64,000 nt of DNA from Arachis hypogaea (Eukaryota; Streptophyta; Magnoliopsida; Fabales; Fabaceae). The translations under genes were made by a program, and so were the position numbers. The stretch is from NCBI RefSeq assembly GCF_003086295.3, contig NC_092039.1:67723649-67787648 (forward strand). Reading direction: 5' to 3'. The notes under the pieces were generated by a model, which was not told where the DNA came from, ran no database searches, and worked only from the letters and a program-made list of their open reading frames with translations. Positions 1-10,708 of the stretch are shown piece by piece; the stretch's first letter is position 1, and every line of letters starts with the position of its first letter.

Positions 1-1722
1 GGGTTTTGTTACTTGGGACAACCAAACGTTTGTACGAAAGGATTTTTTGTTGGTTTAGAAGCTATACTTACAACGCAGTCATATTTTTATATTTCTTTAC
101 CGATAGGAAATTTGTTCGTCAACTATACCACCACGGAGAAAGAACTTTTAGCCATAGTTTTTGCTTTTGATAAGTTTAGATCATATCTCATTGGCTCAAA
201 AGTAATTGTGTTCACTGATCATGCAGCACTCAAATACTTGCTTACCAAACAAGAATCTTAGCCCAGACTAATAAGGTGGATCCTGCTGCTCCAAGAATTT
301 GATATTGAGATTAAAGATAGGAGTGGAGCAGAGAACAAGGTAGCTGACCACCTCTCAAGGATCCCACAAGAAGAAGAAATGCAGCAAGTAGCAGTAAATG
401 AAAGCTTTCCTAATGAACAATTGATGATGATTCGATTAGCCCCTTGGTTTGCAGACATAGCTAAATTCAAGGCTATTGGGGAGCTATCAACTAACATCAA
501 TAAGCACATGAGAAGGAAGCTAATCAAGGATGCCAAACACTACATCTGGGATGACCCCTATTTGTTCAAAAAGTGTACTGATGGTGTCCTAAGAAGGTGT
601 ATATCCCATGAAGAAGGGCAGGAAGTGTTATGGCAGTGTCATGGGTCAGCATATAGAGGTCACTTCAGTGGAGAAAGGACATCAGCAAAAGTGCTCCAAT
701 CCAAATTTTAATGGCCAACAGTGTTTAAGGATGCCAAGGAAATGGTGTCAAGGTGTGATGAATGTCAAAGAGCTGGTAATCTAACAAAGAGGAATGAGAT
801 ACCACAGCAATACATACTAGAGCTAGAACTATTTGACGTATGGAGGATTGATTTTATGGGACCCTTCCCAACCTCCTACTCAAATAGCTACATATTAGTG
901 GTTGTTGATTATGTCTTAAGGTGGGTAGAGGCCATAGCTACTGCAATAAATGATAACAATATTATGATAAGCTTCTTGAGAAGGAATATCTTCAGCAGAT
1001 TTGGAGTTCCCAGAGCTCTCATTAGTGATGGAGGATCACATTTCTGCAACAAACAACAGGAAGCACTCCTTCTCAGATATGGAGTAAAGCACAAAGTGGC
1101 AACTCTATACCACCCACAGACCAACGAGCAAGCTGAGATCTCCAACAGAGAGCTAAAAAGGATTCTCGAAAAAACTGTTAGAAGCTCAGTAAAGGACTGG
1201 TCTAAGAAGCTAGACGATGCTCTATGGGCCTACAGGACAGCCTTCAAGACCCCCATTGGAATGTCACCATACCAATTAGTATTTGGCAAGGTTTGTCACT
1301 TGCCAATTGAACTGGAGTATAGAACCTTCTGGGCTCTAAAACTACTGAATTTTGATGAGCAAGCTGTTGGAGAAAAGAGATTAATGCAACTCAATGAACT
1401 GGAAGAGTTTAGAAATCAAGCATATGAGAATGCAAAAATCTACAAAGAGAACACAAAAAGGTGGCATGACCAAAAGATAGCAAGAAGGGAGTTCACTGAA
1501 GGACAGAAGGTGTTACTCTACAACTCAAGACTCAAGTTCTTCCCTAGAAAACTTAAGTCTCGATGGTCAGGACCTTTCACCATACTCAAAGTGTTTCCCT
1601 ATGGTCATGTGGAGCTCATGGAGGACAAGACTCAGAGAACTTTTTCTGTCAATAGCCATAGACTCAAACACTACTTGGGAGGCTCCTTGGAGGAGCAAAT
1701 AGTGAGCTACAAGCTTAGCTAA
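1..1722 (+). pseudogene. E1 pol fragment: RNase H and integrase of an Athila-like Ty3 retrotransposon
   Basis: This is the 3' half of a retrotransposon polyprotein; the 5' part lies outside the window. RNase H is seen at about 120-250 (TTTEKELLA, then [10 protein letters not shown]). The integrase HHCC zinc region follows at about 630-770, and the core carries D (WRIDFMGP), D (LISDGG) and E (EQAE). The last two acidic residues are exactly 35 residues apart, so the catalytic triad is complete. The C-terminal tail ends RLKHYLGG. Lesions: the first 110 bases do not read cleanly, a TAG ends the frame at 259-261, and a TAA near 709-711 replaces the residue before WPT. The 333 codons from 721 to 1722 are open. 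The order RNase H, integrase, env-position ORF fits the Athila clade. It cannot be autonomous, but the integrase part is well preserved. Confidence 0.93.
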
Positions 1723-1734
1723 AGATGAAGGAAT

Positions 1735-1781
1735 GTCAAGCAAATGAGAATAAAGAAGCGGTAGTTGGGAGGCACCCCAAC
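1735..1781 (+). other. E1 post-stop two-hairpin module
   Basis: It starts 12 bases after the pol stop. The first hairpin is weak: TCA pairs with TGA across AGCAAA. The second has stem GTTGGG (1764-1769), loop AGGCAC and arm CCCAAC (1776-1781). The same pair of hairpins, joined by a TAAA-GAAGCG-like linker, follows the polyprotein stop in E2, E3, E5 and E9, with paired base changes in the stems. Role unknown; the position suggests an RNA signal between the gag-pol frame and the downstream ORF. Confidence 0.7.
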
Positions 1782-2619
1782 ACTTTATCCTTTTTTGTTT
1801 AATTACTTTTCTTAGAAGTAGTTTAAATTCTGTTACATTAGATAGTTTAAATTTCAGTAATTAGGATTAGTTTACAATTGTAGATTAGAGAGTTTGATAT
1901 TAGCTTTGATAGCTAGATTTTCTTTACACTCTCTTATTTCTTTCTACTTAGGAATTGCAACTTGATGAGTGCATAACTAATGATGAGTGAATGGGCTGAG
2001 AACTAGCTAAAGTGCTAAATTTGGTGTGGCCTCTCACCCACTTAATCTAGGCTTACAAACAATTAATAGTTTGATTTTGAAGAGTAAGCCTAGAGATTAA
2101 GTTTGGTATGGCCACCACCAATGATCACATAGCAGCCCCAAGTCACCCAATTTAAAAACACTTAATGCTTTGGGTAAGAACATGAATGTGGTTTAATGAG
2201 TTCGGAGGAATTGGAATCAAAAGAAAATGAAAAGATTGATGTTATTCCATTCCTATGAACACATTAAATACACAATGATGAAACCAATTTATTAAGATGC
2301 AAAAGAATTAAGTTTGGTGTCCCAAGGGACACCCATCAGTTGCAATCCAATTCATTCTTGATGAGAAGGAATGTGAATGGGTGCTTTTGTCATTACTAAT
2401 GGGTTCAGTTTCAATTTCAGGAGAGAAGATGGGGCCCACATGATAAACAACTCACAAAACAAGGAAGTCAAAGTGTACTTGCACTTTGGAACATGACACA
2501 TGCAAAGGACACTCTGAGAAAAGAGTTGGCGCCACTTCCCACGCTAGGCGCCACTTCCCAAAGTGGGACAATATTTAATCATTTTATTTCCCACCCTTCG
2601 AACCACACTATTCACCCAT

Positions 2620-2626
2620 TATAAAA
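2620..2626 (+). promoter_or_regulatory. Candidate internal TATA box upstream of the E1 env-position ORF
   Basis: TATAAAA followed by a C/A-rich leader typical of plant transcription starts. It lies inside the element, not in an LTR. E2 has a comparable TATATAAA at 10593. An internal promoter for a subgenomic message is inferred from position alone. Confidence 0.35.
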
Positions 2627-2709
2627 GCTTCAACAACCCCCACACCCCTCACCTTCGCTTCTCTTTTCATCTTCTACTATTTCTCATCCCCTACTTTCTT
2701 CTTCTTTTT

Positions 2710-2738
2710 CTTGATTGGGACAATCAAGTCCTAAGCTT
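2710..2738 (+). other. E1 hairpin with AAGCTTGGTGTTG motif
   Basis: Eight-base-pair stem CTTGATTG/CAATCAAG with loop GGA, directly followed by CTAAGCTTGGTGTTG. It is equivalent to TTTGCTTG-AGGA-CAAGCAAA before the E3 env-position ORF. The base pair that differs (A/T instead of C/G) changes on both arms, so the stem is kept. Confidence 0.6.
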
Positions 2739-2809
2739 GGTGTTGGAGCAAAACCTTGTTTTGCCTTCTCTTTCCTTCAACCCCCATTTTTTTACACTGT
2801 CCCAACCTA

Positions 2810-4370
2810 GTGGCACCACCAAAAAGCTCAGCCTCAAAGAAAAGAAAAACCAAGGAACCAACCTCTGGATCCTCAAGCTCTTTTAATGACTACAAGTTCC
2901 TCTCTACATTCAACCAAAATCAATTTTATGCTTGGGTGAGTGAGAGGGAAATCATTCAAGAAGTTGGGTTTCAACTAGGCAGGAATGAGCACATTGAAAT
3001 CAACATTGAGATCGAATAGAGGGGTTGGTCACTTCTATGCAACCCACCAAAGAAAGTGGTAGAGAGCTTGGTGAGGGAATTCTATGCCAACGCAGTGCCT
3101 CAACCAGGGCAATAATATGGCTACATTAGCTATGAAAGGGGGAAGTCCATTGACTACAGCCCCTTTAGCATAGAAAGAATGCTAATGATGAAGAGGACAA
3201 GCTCCACTCGGAGCTATGAAAAGAGAATGAAGCAGCAAAACCCTGGGTTTGAGGAGATTCTGAGCGAAATTTGTGTGATGAATATGCGTTGGATAAATAA
3301 CAAGGATGGGATACGCAACCAATTGAGGAGAAGATATTTGATCCCCCAAGATAGAGGGTGGCTAGAATTTGTAAGGAGGTCCTCAATCCCCACATCCAAC
3401 ACTTCTGAGGTGACCAAGGAGAGTGTTGTGCTCATTTATAGCATCATGAGAGGAGAAAACATCAACGTGGGAGAGATGATCACCAACAACATCAACAAAG
3501 TGCTGAAAGCACGAGTGACAACACAAGGTTGGCATTCCCTAGCATTATACACAGGCTATGTGATGAGGTTGGAGTTGAAAAGATCATTGATGAAGTGCTT
3601 GTAAAGCAAGACAAGTCCATAACTTCCAAAAAGATGGCCAAAGTAGTGGCTGTCCACCCACTCAACAGGGCTAGAGAACGAAGAGCTCATGCTCATAAAC
3701 CACAACAACAATAAGAAGAGGGAAAGGCAGAAGAGCAACCTCACTTTCTAGCACTTCAACTACCACCACACTACCAATATCAATAATTTCCAAATGGATT
3801 CAACTGGGAGAATTGCAAGGAGATGTACACCGAATGAAGGGAGACCTACACCACTTGAGGGAATATGTCAATCAATTCAAGGAGACTCAGCAACAATAAT
3901 GGAGCCAAGTCAACCAAAACATTCAACAACTTCTAGAGAATTGGGAGCATATGAGGAAGGAGCAGCAAGAACAATTTGACTGGGGAGAGGTGTGAAGCGC
4001 ACTGGAAAAAATAACAGAGCAAGGCAAGTAGCAACAGAGGAACTTGGCTAAATTCAGACATCTCTATGATGCTAGGACCATATCCAGGAGGCAGTATGCC
4101 ATCAACACACAAGCAAAGCTAAATCACTTGTGTAACGTTGTTGCCGCTCTAAACCCAAAATACCAAACCTTCATGCAAGGGATGGAAGAGCTAAGTGCAA
4201 GACAAGAGGAAATCCTAGCCAAACATAAAGAAGATGAGAGAAATTACATGAGGAGGCTAGGATTTTGGAAGCCCAAGGACACCAAGGCTCAAGAAGGTTC
4301 CTCCAAGCCAGATGAAGGTGGCTCATTCCCTCCCAAGAAGAATGACAAAGGGAATGAGCCAATGAACTAA
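2810..4370 (+). pseudogene. E1 env-position ORF (plant transposon protein type), broken
   Basis: This ORF sits where Athila-type elements carry their extra, so-called env-like gene, downstream of pol. The expected product begins APPKSSASKKRK, but the first codon is GTG where E3 and E13 have ATG, so the start appears lost. A basic N-terminus is followed by the domain shared with the E2, E3 and E13 copies (VREFYANAV; WLEFVRRSSIPTSN). A Gln/Glu-rich coiled-coil-like C-terminus follows, ending with a Lys/Pro/Ser tail that stops at 4368-4370. Lesions include stops near 3017 and 3112, at least one frameshift around 3530-3600, and further stops near 3712, 3980 and 4029. I see no signal peptide or membrane segment, so a true envelope function is not supported here. 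Confidence 0.8.
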
Positions 4371-4558
4371 GGATGAAGCTGCTCAAGGTTGTTGAGTCCC
4401 ATGGTTGACACTTTCCAATTTCTGAATTCTATTTAAGCTTTTGCTTTATTTACTTCTTGAATAATCATGCTAGGATAGTTTATGTTTTATGCTTAGTTTT
4501 AATTCCTGTTTGAAGTCTTTATGAGTTTTTTTTACAAGAAGGAAAATGTCATGTATTT
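4371..4558 (+). other. E1 post-ORF spacer, cut by E2
   Basis: AT-rich non-coding sequence. Its first bases (GTTGTTGAGTCC) match the start of the E3 post-ORF spacer, but E3 runs about 1 kb before its LTR and this one stops after 188 bases. The hairpin and AAGTTTGGTGT seen before the E3 and E5 3' LTRs are absent. The LTR at 4559 is therefore better read as the 5' LTR of E2 inserted into E1 than as the 3' LTR of E1. Confidence 0.5.
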
Positions 4559-4823
4559 TGATGCCAGGGCATCTAGGCCAGTTTCACTGACCTTTTCTTT
4601 ACTGTTTTAGGGTAGTTTCATGCATTTTCTTAGTGAATAAGGCAAGTTTTGGATGAAAATACACTCACACCTTGATTTAAGCAACTATTGTGAACTTTAC
4701 ATGATTTTATGAGCATTTTGCTAGAATTACATGATAAATCGATGATGCATAATCTCATGACTTTGGCTAGAGCTTTGATGCACTTTAATTGCTTGATTTC
4801 AGGGCAAAGAAAGAAAGGAAGAA

Positions 4824-5710
4824 CCACGTTAGTATTCACGTTAACCTAGTTAACGTGAACACTAACGTGGAATGGTGAAAAGCTTGCAACGTTAATGAGA
4901 AAAGTGATCACCAATAACGCCTACGAAGCCATCCAAAGCTCACGTTACTTGCCACGTTAACCAAGTTAACGTGGTAGTTAACGTAGAAGAAAAAGGAACT
5001 CCAACGTTAAGAGAAAACGTGAACACCAATAACGTTTTCCTCCAACGTTAGTGGTAAAAGTGAACACCACTAACGTTGGAGAACTTGGCAATGATCCACG
5101 TTAAGAGTCACGTTAACTTAGTTAACGTGAACTCTAATGTGGAAGAGGAAAACAAAAGCCAACATTAGTAACACTCACTTTTGTCACTAACGTTGGACCA
5201 ACTAGCATTGCTTACGTTAACTTTCACGTTAAGACCATTAACGTAAAAGTTAACGTGGAGTTGAGATCAAAGAGCCAACGTTAGTGACACTCACTTTTGT
5301 CACTAACGTTGGAAGATGGCATCACTACTACGTTAAGAGCCATGTTAACTTAGTTAACGTGAGTTCCAACGTAGAGAATTTGGCATTTGGAGCGTTAGTG
5401 ACAAAGGTGAGTGTCACTAACGCTCTCGAAGGTGAATCACACCTACGTTAAGAGTCATGTTAGCTATACTAACGTGGACTCTAACGTAGGAACAAAGGGG
5501 CACTAAGCAACGTTAATGGGAAAAGTGATTCCTATTAACGTTCGCGAAGGGGTACAAGCCAACGTTATTGGGAAAAGTGAGTCTCAATAACGTTGGCCAA
5601 AAATTGAAAAGGCAATGTTAGTGGTCACGTTAAGAGTACTAACATTGGATTTAACATGGATATATGAGGGTGGAACGTTAGTGGAAAAAGTGAATGCCAC
5701 TAACATTCTC
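4824..5710 (+). repeat. Array of about 16 hairpins in the E2 LTR (ACGTTA-type)
   Basis: About 16 consecutive imperfect palindromes of 35-47 bases, built on ACGTTA/TAACGT. Two kinds roughly alternate: a nested one (example 4824-4870: 21-base arms with one mismatch around CCTAG) and one with a longer AC/TTTTG loop (example around 5042-5080). Neighbours differ in sequence, yet nearly every change on one arm has its partner on the other. The array lies upstream of the TATA-like site, so in U3. Confidence 0.85.
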
Positions 5711-5871
5711 GAACCCACAATGGCACTCAACATTAAATCTTACTAAATACCCAAAGCCTAATTCATTTTTCTCTGCAAGTTGGGCCCACTAAAGATGAGA
5801 ACTACTTCAACTCAAGATCCAGAGCCCACATCCAAGACTTGAGGAACTCACTAGAAGATCAAGAGGAGTAG

Positions 5872-5877
5872 TATATA
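5872..5877 (+). promoter_or_regulatory. Candidate TATA box in the E2 LTR
   Basis: TATATA lies between the hairpin array (U3) and the conserved 3' part of the LTR. Position fits the LTR promoter; sequence alone is weak. Confidence 0.3.
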
Positions 5878-6717
5878 CAGGAGTAGTTTTGAACTATAGA
5901 GAAGATTGGCACTTTTGGGAACTACTCTCTATAGATTTACTTTTCTGCACTTTTAGCATGGATTCTTCTTCTCTGCCATTTTTCATTTCTAGAGCTATGA
6001 ATAACTAAACCCCTTTGATTGGGTTAGGGATCTCTGTTGTAATTTGATAGATCAATTATAGTTTTCATTCTTCTTCTTCTTTCTTTTCTCTTGATCTTAC
6101 TAGAAAGCTTTCGATCTTAATTCAATTGGTTAGTTGTCTTGGAAAAGAAACTCTCTATAATTAGATCTCCTTTGAGCCTTGGAAAAGGGATGAGGAGATC
6201 ATGCTAGAAATACTTTCTCATGTTGGACCAAATTGGGGTCTAGGTGGATATAGTGACATGTAATCCTCCCAACACTTTGATTTGGAAATACATTGTGGTA
6301 TAATCAGTGACCACATTTCATCTCTTCCCATGAGCAATTAAATCAAGGAATTGGGCAATTGTTCAAGCTTAGAGAGATTGGATTGCCAAAGAATTGGGAT
6401 CTAATCACTTAAGATTGCCAAGGAGATCAATGAATGCATTGATTGAGGAAGAGATGAGAATGAACTTGATCCGGAGAATGCAACATCTCCTGAACCCAAT
6501 GATTTCCCCATTTCTGATCTTACCCATTCTCTTTACTTTCTGCCATTTAATTTCATGCTCATTACCCCAAATCCCCATTTAATATTCTCCACTTTAATTT
6601 TTGTTATTTACTTTCCAATCATTTAAATTTCTACATCTCAATCTAAATTCTGCTTAGCTCAACTAGCATATTCTTCTAACTATAGTTGCTTGACCAATCA
6701 ATCCTTGGGGATTCGAC

Positions 6718-6767
6718 CTCACTCTATTGTGAGTTTTACTTGACGACAATTCGGTATACTTGCCGAA
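6718..6767 (+). other. E2 LTR 3'-end two-hairpin core
   Basis: First hairpin CTCAC (6718-6722)/GTGAG (6729-6733); second TTCGG (6750-6754)/CCGAA (6763-6767). In E5 the second stem is CCGG/CCGG and in FIDEL-type LTRs CCAG/CTGG, so the pairing is kept while bases change. It lies in the transcribed leader side of the LTR, just before the primer site. Confidence 0.65.
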
Positions 6768-6808
6768 GGAAAATTTATTGAGAGACAAGTTTTCATGTAT
6801 CAAGTTTA

Positions 6809-6826
6809 TGGCACCGTTGCCGGGGA
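6809..6826 (+). other. E2 primer binding site for tRNA-Asp
   Basis: TGGCACCGTTGCCGGGGA matches the complement of the plant tRNA-Asp 3' end (TGGCGCCGTTGCCGGGGA) with one G-to-A change. It starts six bases after the LTR end, the same spacing as in E5. Confidence 0.9.
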
Positions 6827-7098
6827 TTGATTTTGAATCAACAATGATTAAGTTTGAAGATCACTAGATTGAGCATTTTTCTTTTTATTTATTTGATTCA
6901 GTCAATTTTCTTTTAGTTTGTTTTAATTTCTTCCTCAGCCCCTTCATCCTCTTTATTGTTTTCGTTATTTCTTTCTTTGATTACAATTCTGCTCACTAAC
7001 CCACTAACTGTTTGATAATTTACATCACTCACATTAACAATTACTCTAACAAGAATAGTTTCTTCATTTTATCTCCTGTTGTGCAATCTGGCTGTTGT

Positions 7099-8640
7099 AT
7101 GACAGGGAGAAGAGAAGGAGTTTTAACATCCTTTGATTCAGAACCTGAAAGAACCCTTTGGAGACTAAGAAGAGAAGCAAGAGGAAAAAGGATTATTGGT
7201 GCTGAAGAAGAAGAGGAAGAGTACTTTGAACCCAACATGGAAGAAAATTTAGAGAACTATCATGAAGAAGAAGCTCATAATCATGCCAGAGAAGGCCATG
7301 CAAACTGTGTTGGGCAAGAAAGGAGAGTTTTAGGATCCTATATCAATCCTAATCCACTGTGGAAGCAGCATTCAGAAGCCCACCATACATGCCAATAATT
7401 TCGAACTAAAACCCCAGCTCATCACTCTTGTTCAGAATAATTGCTCATTTGGAGAAGGTGCTCAAGAAGATCCCAATCAACATTTAACCACCTTCCTGAG
7501 GATTTGTGACACTGTGAAGTCCAATGGAGTCTATCCAGCTGTCTATAGGTTGCTCTTGTTCCCTTTTTCACTCAGGGACAAGGCATCCAAATGGCTTGAA
7601 TCCTTCCTAAAGGATAGCTTAACTAATTGGGAAGAAGTGGTGAACAAGTTTTTGGCAAGATTTTACCCTCTTCAAAGGATCAATAGGCTGAGAGCTGAGG
7701 TGCAAACTTTTAGACAATAAGATGGTGAGACACTTTATGAAGCATGGGAGAGATTCAAAGACCTAACAAGAAGATGCCCACCAGAGATGTTTAATGAGTG
7801 GGTTCAACTTCACATCTTCTATGAAGGTCTTTCATATGAGTCAAAGAAGGTTGTGGATCATTCATCAGGAGGCTCTCTAAACAAGAAGAAAACCATTGAA
7901 GAAGCCATAGATGTCATTGAAACAGTTGCTGAAAATGACTACTTCTATGCCTCCAAAAGAAGTAACACCAGAGGAGTAATGGAGCTGAACCACATGGATG
8001 CATTGTTAGCTCAAAACAAGATGATCACCAAGCAACTAGCAGATCTTACCAAGAAGGTGGAGGAGAACCAAGTTGCAGCTGCCATCACCTCATCATCAGC
8101 TCAAGAAGGAGTAAATATAGGAGAAGAAGGTGATTGAGAGCAAGCCAACTATGTTGGAAACTCACCTAGACAAGTCCATGATCCATACTCCAAAACTTAT
8201 AACTCTGGATGGAGAAATCACCCCAACTTTGGATGGGAAAACCAACAAAACCAAGGCAAGATCAGAGACGCCACAACCTCAACTCCAACAACAATGCAAC
8301 TCATCAAAACACCTCACAGAGATACTACCAACATCCATCTAACCAACCTTCTCAACTACCTAATCTCAACCCACCATCATTAACAGAAGATAGGCTCTCA
8401 AAGATTGAGGCTCTACTTGAAAACTTTGCAGAGAAGTCCAAGACAACAAAGTGTTTAAGGAAGAAGTGTGAGCCAATATCAAGAACCAAGGAGAAAACAT
8501 CAAGAGATTGGAGTCCCAAGTAGGGTATCTATCTCAACAAATTCTAAACCCACTAATGGATTCCCTAGTGATACGGAGAAGAATCCAAGAGGAGAAACAA
8601 AGAAAGTGAGATGGGAAGAATGAAAAATGATAACCACAAG
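7099..8640 (+). pseudogene. E2 gag, broken
   Basis: Retrotransposon gag, which would form the virus-like particle. I place the start at the ATG giving MTGRREGVLTSFDSEPERTL, the usual Athila-type N-terminus. An acidic stretch follows, then the gag domain (FPFSLRDKASKWL; FLARFYPL; YEAWERFKDLTRRCP; FYEGL). Further on is the Asn/Gln-rich stretch NSGWRNHPNFGWEN that commonly precedes protease. Lesions: a frameshift near 7350, stops at about 7718-7720 and 8137, and more frame changes after 8200. I found no CCHC zinc knuckle. Gag and protease appear to have been one frame originally. Confidence 0.85.
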
Positions 8641-8652
8641 TGATGAGGGGGT

Positions 8653-9900
8653 ATGAATGGAGTAGAACACCTCCAAAATAATCAAAAGAAAAGCCAGGAG
8701 GAAAAAAGCTATACACCCCAACCCACATCCAAGGAAGAGCTGAAGAAGAAGGAGGTATTGAACCCATATGCACCTTTTCCCTACAGGCTTAAAGGTGGTG
8801 TAGCAGGGAGAATGTATTCAAGGTTCCTTGATATGTTTGCATCTCTTGATGTAAATATACCATTCATTAAAGCCCTCCAGCAAATGCCTTTCTACATCAA
8901 GTACATAAAGGAGCTACTAGCTAGAAAAAGTCCATTGAAGGGTGGACAAACAATAAAGATGAACAGGGATTGCAGTGCTCTCATTCAACCAGGGCCACCC
9001 ACAAAGAAGGAGGATCCAGGGAGTTTCCACATTCCTTGTGCCATAGGAGAAACAATGATTGACAAAGGGCTTTGTGATTTGGGAGCAAGCATCAACTTAA
9101 TGCCTCTCTCCCTCATAAAGAGGCTCCAAATTAATGAACTAACTCCTACTGATGTAATTATCAGATTGGCTGACAAAACTCAAAAACAAGCAATAGGAGT
9201 GGTTGAAAATGTGCTGGTGAAGGTTATGAGCTACTATCTTCCCACAGATTTTGTTGTTCTGGAAATGGATGAGAATCCTATTTACCCCATCATTCTGGGA
9301 AGACCATTCCTAGCCACAGCCAGAGCACTCATAGATGTAGAGTGAGGAGAGCTAGTACTGAGAATACATAATGAGCAGCTCACTTTCAATGTTTTCAACC
9401 TCCCACAAGAATCAAGTCAAGAAAATAAAGAATCAAGAGAAGAGCAGAATGAAGCACTGATGCAAGAAACAAGCAATGAAGCACAAACAACACAACTAGA
9501 AATCCCATTGGTTGGCAAGCCATGTATTTAGGAGGAACCTCATTCAAAGGTAACTCAAGGGAAGCTGAGCAAACCAGAGTCATGCAAAGCTAGCAACAAA
9601 GAGTCCTTAGAGAAAGAATCTATAGAAAACAAGAGAGTATCAAGAGATACAAAGAAGAAAGTTCCAAGGGGATGGAGAAATAAGAAAATTCCTACAAAAA
9701 ATTTCTCGCCAAGTGATGAAGTGATCTCTACATACTTTCCATCTATACCACCTCACCTCTCCACTATTCCATCTCAGCTGCCTCCTGTATACACTATCAA
9801 CAAAATCTTGTCCTTAGAGCATATGGAGCTTATCAACAAAGCCAATGGACATAGGTTCACTGCAAGAGGAGAAGACTTCAAGCACTATCAGCCACCTTGA
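8653..9900 (+). pseudogene. E2 aspartic protease, deletion of RT and integrase core, integrase tail
   Basis: The open part (230 codons to 9345) is a retropepsin-like aspartic protease: active site LCDLGAS with Asp at about 9076, and the flap-side signature IILGRPFLATARALIDV. It would cut the polyprotein. After the stop at 9343-9345 the sequence degrades, then reads a tail with YTINKILSLEHMELI and FKHYQPP before the TGA at 9898-9900. That tail resembles the integrase C-terminus of E1 ([14 protein letters not shown] ... LKHYLGG). RT, RNase H and the integrase core are therefore missing, probably by an internal deletion. Confidence 0.8.
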
Positions 9901-9911
9901 CAAGGACCAAA

Positions 9912-9959
9912 CGTCAAGTTAATGACGCTAAAGAAGCACTTCATGGGAGCCAACCCATG
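9912..9959 (+). other. E2 post-stop two-hairpin module
   Basis: First stem CGTCA (9912-9916)/TGACG (9923-9927), loop AGTTAA; second CATGGG (9942-9947)/CCCATG (9954-9959), loop AGCCAA. Compared with E5 (TGTCA/TGACA and GTTGGG/CCCAAC), both stems have paired substitutions. The first stem begins 12 bases after the stop. Confidence 0.75.
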
Positions 9960-10708
9960 TTCTATACTCCCTCTCTTAAATCTCTAATAATAATAATAAG
10001 GCAAATTCCATGGAATTTCAAATCAATTTTTGACAACTAATATAAAGCTCATCTACATGCAACGTATAGTACATGATAAGTTTGGTGTTCAAAGCACACC
10101 AAGTGAGGTTTGAACACACCTTATGAGGAAGATTTATTCCCCAAACTTGTTGCACCATGTGATCACAAACAAGTTTGGTGTACCAACGTGCATGCATGGA
10201 AAGCTTAATGGTTGATTGATTTGCAGTCATGGAAAGCATTTAGTCATGAAAAAAAAATTTAGTTCACACTTTAAGGTTTCCCACCAAAAATTTCAAATAA
10301 TCAATTACACTTTTTCTTCGTATATAGGGAATCAAAAAGGACATTGATGGTACTTGATAGGACAATTGAGGAAGGGAGATTCAGCCACTACACCAAGGGA
10401 ATTTCACACTTGTCCTCATGGGGAATGTCCTTGGAAGTGTTGCCATGCAACATTGGGAGTGGACAATCTTGAGGGCCGAACCAAGACCCCCATAAAGGAG
10501 GTGATCCTTGTGCTCATTCAATCCTAAAACCCCAACCATCCACTATCAAACAACACTATCAATCCACACCCTTCAATCAATTTCCATCTTTCTATATAAA
10601 CCCTTTACCACTTACTTCCTTTGGTCATACACACATCAGCCTACACCAAAGGTTTCACATACACCTTCCTAGCCATCTTGAGAATAGCCAACACATCAAC
10701 AATCTTGC
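9960..10708 (+). other. E2 spacer before the env-position ORF
   Basis: Non-coding. AAGTTTGGTGT occurs at about 10078, where it pairs with a downstream ACACCAA, and again at about 10170. Between them CCAAACTTGTT around 10140 is a distant inverted partner of the second copy. TATATAAA lies at 10593-10600, then a C/T-rich leader. Nothing else is recognised. Confidence 0.5.
10593..10600 (+). promoter_or_regulatory. Candidate internal TATA box upstream of the E2 env-position ORF
   Basis: TATATAAA 109 bases before the ATG at 10709, followed by CCCTTTACCAC. E1 has a similar box in the same relative place. Inferred from position only. Confidence 0.35.

Larger units (their letters stand above)
1782..2809 (+). 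other. E1 spacer and leader before the env-position ORF
   Basis: Non-coding spacer with no supported ORF. It holds three AAGTTTGGTGT-like motifs (about 2020, 2099 and 2305). The third continues into a perfect hairpin, GGTGTCCC-AA-GGGACACC. A TATA-like TATAAAA lies at 2620-2626, about 190 bases before the downstream ORF, followed by a C-rich stretch resembling a plant transcript start. A hairpin CTTGATTG-GGA-CAATCAAG at 2710-2728 is followed by CTAAGCTTGGTGTTG. The segment ends in a pyrimidine-rich run and CAACCTAG, which looks like a splice acceptor. Confidence 0.55.
4559..6802 (+). repeat. E2 5' LTR (2244 bp)
   Basis: It begins TGATGCCAGGGCATC and ends ..GTATCA, five to six bases before a tRNA-Asp primer site. 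Both flanking parts (about 4559-4820 and 5800-6802) align by eye with the E5 LTR, so they are one LTR superfamily. In between lies a hairpin array that is unrelated in sequence to the E5 array. A TATA-like TATATA is at 5872. The conserved two-hairpin core is near the 3' end (6718-6767). No partner 3' LTR is in the window because E2 is cut at 11389. Confidence 0.88.

Noticed and set aside
4824..5710. CRISPR-like array of repeats
   Set aside because: Units are palindromes without a constant repeat and unique spacers, and the DNA is plainly plant nuclear.
4559..6802. 3' LTR of E1
   Set aside because: The pre-LTR hairpin and motif are missing and the spacer is far shorter than in relatives, while a primer site and gag follow directly; better explained as the 5' LTR of E2. 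Not fully excluded.
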